From positions 557,001 through 621,000 of the forward strand of contig NZ_CP098361.1 in NCBI RefSeq assembly GCF_030388245.1: 64,000 nt of DNA. The letters run 5' to 3'. This DNA comes from Paracoccus sp. TOH (GTDB taxonomy: Bacteria > Pseudomonadota > Alphaproteobacteria > Rhodobacterales > Rhodobacteraceae). Position numbers and translations under genes: made by a program. A model generated the notes under the pieces. It made no database searches. It was not told the DNA's origin and saw nothing but the letters and a program-made list of their open reading frames with translations. Of the stretch, positions 61,984 to 64,000 are shown one piece after another (position 1 is the first letter of the stretch; each line of letters starts with the position of its first letter).

Positions 61984-64000
61984 TTGAGCAGTTCAATAAG
62001 TGATCGCTTTGAGTTTGATGAATCTGCAGTTGCGGTTGGTGACGAGGCTGCCTTGAGAGGTGCCCTATGGAGGGTCTACGATAAATCCAACGGGCATGCT
62101 GAACGTTTACTAAGAACGTGGCGGAAGACCGGAACAGACATCGACGACGAATTGCGGTCGCTGTGGCGATACGAAATGCGGCAGGTTCGTCGGTTGATGC
62201 GCTACAGAGATGCGAGTGAGCTAATTGTCGATGTGTTGGAAGAGTTGGAAGACGACGAAGAGTTCGCACTCGTTTTGGCAGCTCGTGGTGAACCAATCTC
62301 GGCAGGAGCAAGGCGGCGACGTTCTCGCGAGAGCCCAATCGGGAGAAAAAGGATCCTTGTTTGGCGGAACATTACCCGCTTAGTGCGCGCTTTGGGAATT
62401 CTTCATGACCAGGCAATCGTGCATGGAGATTTGTCTCAGGACTGCATTTTTTCAGAAGACGGAGATCAGCCAGATTTCAGGCTCGGCGGATTTGAATGGA
62501 GTGTCCGACTAGATGCGGGCGATCAATCTCGAGCGACAAGATCGATGCATCGTCCGGACAAAACATTCTCGTTTCGAGCTGATTGGGCCCAGCTTGGTAT
62601 AATTGCGGCGGATTTGCTTGGTTTAGAGAAATCGGACTCGGCCTTTTTGAATACGTCATCCAAAGAGTTAAGAGTTTTAAGGCTATTGACGGTGCCCCGG
62701 CCCAATCAACCTTTGGACGCCAAGACCGTGGCACGGGAAATCGAAACAGTGATTTTGGATCTCCGCCGCTTGGAAAGTGGAAGGCAGGGACAGTTGATCC
62801 TGATGCCAAACCCAGCGACCTTGGGCCCTACGCTAATCGAGCATCTTGGTACTGGAATTGATCCAGACAACTTCTCAGATCATTGCAAGTGGCTTCAGGC
62901 TGATTTGCAGTCTGACGTTCGTGTTGCTCCTCGCTTTGAAGACGATCAACGCAAACAATGCGAAATTGTAACAAGTTCCTTTCGATATGTAGTGGAACCA
63001 CTTCGGCATGCCGCGGATTGGCGCGTGGGCTACTTAAAGGCGCTTATTCCCAACGATGGCCGCGGTACAGGTGCGGCCGAACCCAGAGAGCTAGCCTCTC
63101 CAATCGTTGTGGTTCCGAATAGGAAAGAAGCCTCTGATTTATCGAGAAAACTGGGGCCCTCGGCCATAGAATGGGATCAATTTTCGAGGCCTCCAGACGA
63201 AGACCAACTGCCAACAGCAAATGTTCTAGACGCGCTCCTTATTATCGAAGTGATTGAAGCAGTTGCTTCAACGCTTGATGCCTTTCCAGTGGCTGTCGTT
63301 GAGGACGCGTCTGACGATCAATGCGTAGCCCTTCAGTTGCTGGATGATGATGATCACCAAGCATTGGTTGAGCAAGCGGGCTTGCGGCCGGACTCGGAGC
63401 GTCTTGAGGATCTGTTGGATAGCTCCGACGACACCCCCTGGCGTTTGTCGAATTCACCGAAGCTGGGATGGAGTGGCTCTGCAGACATCGACATCGACTT
63501 CATTCAATCTGATTACGCTCCGAATGGCGCGCGGTTACATGTTTTTGAATGCAACGAAGTCCCGGCGGGCAAACTTTTTCTTAAACCTCCACGTGACATT
63601 AGAACCGAAAGTCAAGTTCGAAGACGCTTAAGAAACATTCTTCTGCTTGAAGGGCGAACAGATGTCACAGTCGGATTTGATGACCCGTGGCTCGCTCGAC
63701 GGACTCGGTTTGCGAGCGAGCTAGAAGGTGAGCCTGACAGCGCATTGGATGAACCCAAACGTCGCGCCTTGGATCTAATCTCTCAGACAGAACCTTACGT
63801 GTACGTGGTTGGCCCGCCAGGTGTAGGGAAGACATTTCTGGTATCCCGTGCGATCAAGCAGATTTTAGAAAGCAAACCGGATGCGCGCATACTCGTTACC
63901 GCTCAAGGTCATGAAGCGCTGAAGAACATTCAAGACGAGCTTAGAAAGGTAATCCCCCAGGATGCCACAATCATCAGGATTGGAAATGACGATGACCGCT
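61984..64000 (+). CDS. Degenerate protein kinase-helicase fusion, 3' end outside window
   Basis: The frame stays open from TTG 61984 (alternatives at TTG 61978 and 61939) to the window edge, at least 672 codons. Residues about 20-190 look like a protein-kinase fold: a helix WRYEMRQVRRLM, a catalytic-loop-like HDQAIVHGDLSQDCIF (HGD instead of HRD, at 147-149), and RLGGFEWS where DFG would be. A middle region of unknown fold follows (200-580). Then YVVGPPGVGKTFLVSRA gives a Walker A at 610-617, followed by LVTAQGHEALKNIQDEL, typical of superfamily 1 helicases. This looks like an antiphage-type fusion, but the C-terminus is not visible. Confidence 0.7.
   Translation, partial: MSSSISDRFEFDESAVAVGDEAALRGALWRVYDKSNGHAERLLRTWRKTGTDIDDELRSLWRYEMRQVRRLMRYRDASELIVDVLEELEDDEEFALVLAARGEPISAGARRRRSRESPIGRKRILVWRNITRLVRALGILHDQAIVHGDLSQDCIFSEDGDQPDFRLGGFEWSVRLDAGDQSRATRSMHRPDKTFSFRADWAQLGIIAADLLGLEKSDSAFLNTSSKELRVLRLLTVPRPNQPLDAKTVAREIETVILDLRRLESGRQGQLILMPNPATLGPTLIEHLGTGIDPDNFSDHCKWLQADLQSDVRVAPRFEDDQRKQCEIVTSSFRYVVEPLRHAADWRVGYLKALIPNDGRGTGAAEPRELASPIVVVPNRKEASDLSRKLGPSAIEWDQFSRPPDEDQLPTANVLDALLIIEVIEAVASTLDAFPVAVVEDASDDQCVALQLLDDDDHQALVEQAGLRPDSERLEDLLDSSDDTPWRLSNSPKLGWSGSADIDIDFIQSDYAPNGARLHVFECNEVPAGKLFLKPPRDIRTESQVRRRLRNILLLEGRTDVTVGFDDPWLARRTRFASELEGEPDSALDEPKRRALDLISQTEPYVYVVGPPGVGKTFLVSRAIKQILESKPDARILVTAQGHEALKNIQDELRKVIPQDATIIRIGNDDDR

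Noticed and set aside
58886..64000. A Gabija system (OLD nuclease plus helicase)
   Set aside because: The OLD gene is broken and the neighbouring helicase-type gene carries a kinase-like domain and a different layout from GajB, so the name is not justified.

Overview
The window looks like part of an alphaproteobacterial genome or large plasmid, probably Rhodobacterales/Paracoccus-like. The reasons are high GC, RTX and Hint-domain remnants at the left, a GAAC-N7-GAAC SOS box of the alphaproteobacterial LexA type, and a gene order (ardC, DUF2958, parB, DUF6878, DUF6915, strawberry-notch helicase, Toprim, DUF2493, ssb, DUF2285, DUF6499, repA, parA, DUF2840, traF, DUF736, relaxase, traG, copG) that I recognise as the backbone of alphaproteobacterial integrative and conjugative elements (ICEs). 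Family names come from sequence recognition only; no database search was run.

Layout. 1-3350 is a mosaic edge: broken pieces of a copper chaperone, a histidine kinase, an alcohol dehydrogenase and a Hint protein surround one intact RTX gene. 3352-5259 carries a large serine recombinase with a small upstream gene. 5594-12935 is a mutagenic DNA-repair module: a SRAP-dinB operon divergent from imuA-imuB-dnaE2, with one LexA box between them. 13121-31586 is the leading-region-like module: antirestriction genes ardC and ardB, parB, a TA pair, a thermonuclease, the strawberry-notch helicase, a Toprim protein, a SLOG protein, ssb and many small unknown genes. Almost every gene there has a hairpin leader next to its ribosome-binding site. 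Two leader families recur, and one 154-nt nested structure lies at 28760-28913.

31760-33326 resembles the excision control module of ICEMlSymR7A: an XRE regulator with two palindromic operators, a DUF2285 (QseM-like) protein, and an FseA-like activator split by what looks like a +1 programmed frameshift. Phage-derived gene fragments follow. 33838-46816 is copper-resistance cargo: CueR, CopA, CopZ, DUF305 proteins, a second heavy-metal ATPase, a CDF transporter, a multicopper oxidase, CopL-like proteins and cytochrome c, with three MerR-type operator/promoters. 46925-48300 holds a small hydrophobic peptide gene coupled to an ATP-grasp-like gene.

48839-58606 is the maintenance and DNA-transfer half: AlpA-like excisionase, RepA with three iteron-like repeats inside its own gene, ParA, an orphan methyltransferase, TraF, a lytic transglycosylase, relaxase and coupling protein. 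The trbB-type mating-channel genes expected after copG are not found in the window. In their place from 58607 is lower-GC defence-type DNA: an OLD-family nuclease gene cut short by an IS110 element (with a bridge-RNA-like structure upstream of its transposase), then the start of a very large gene joining a degenerate protein-kinase domain to a P-loop ATPase/helicase, which runs off the right edge.
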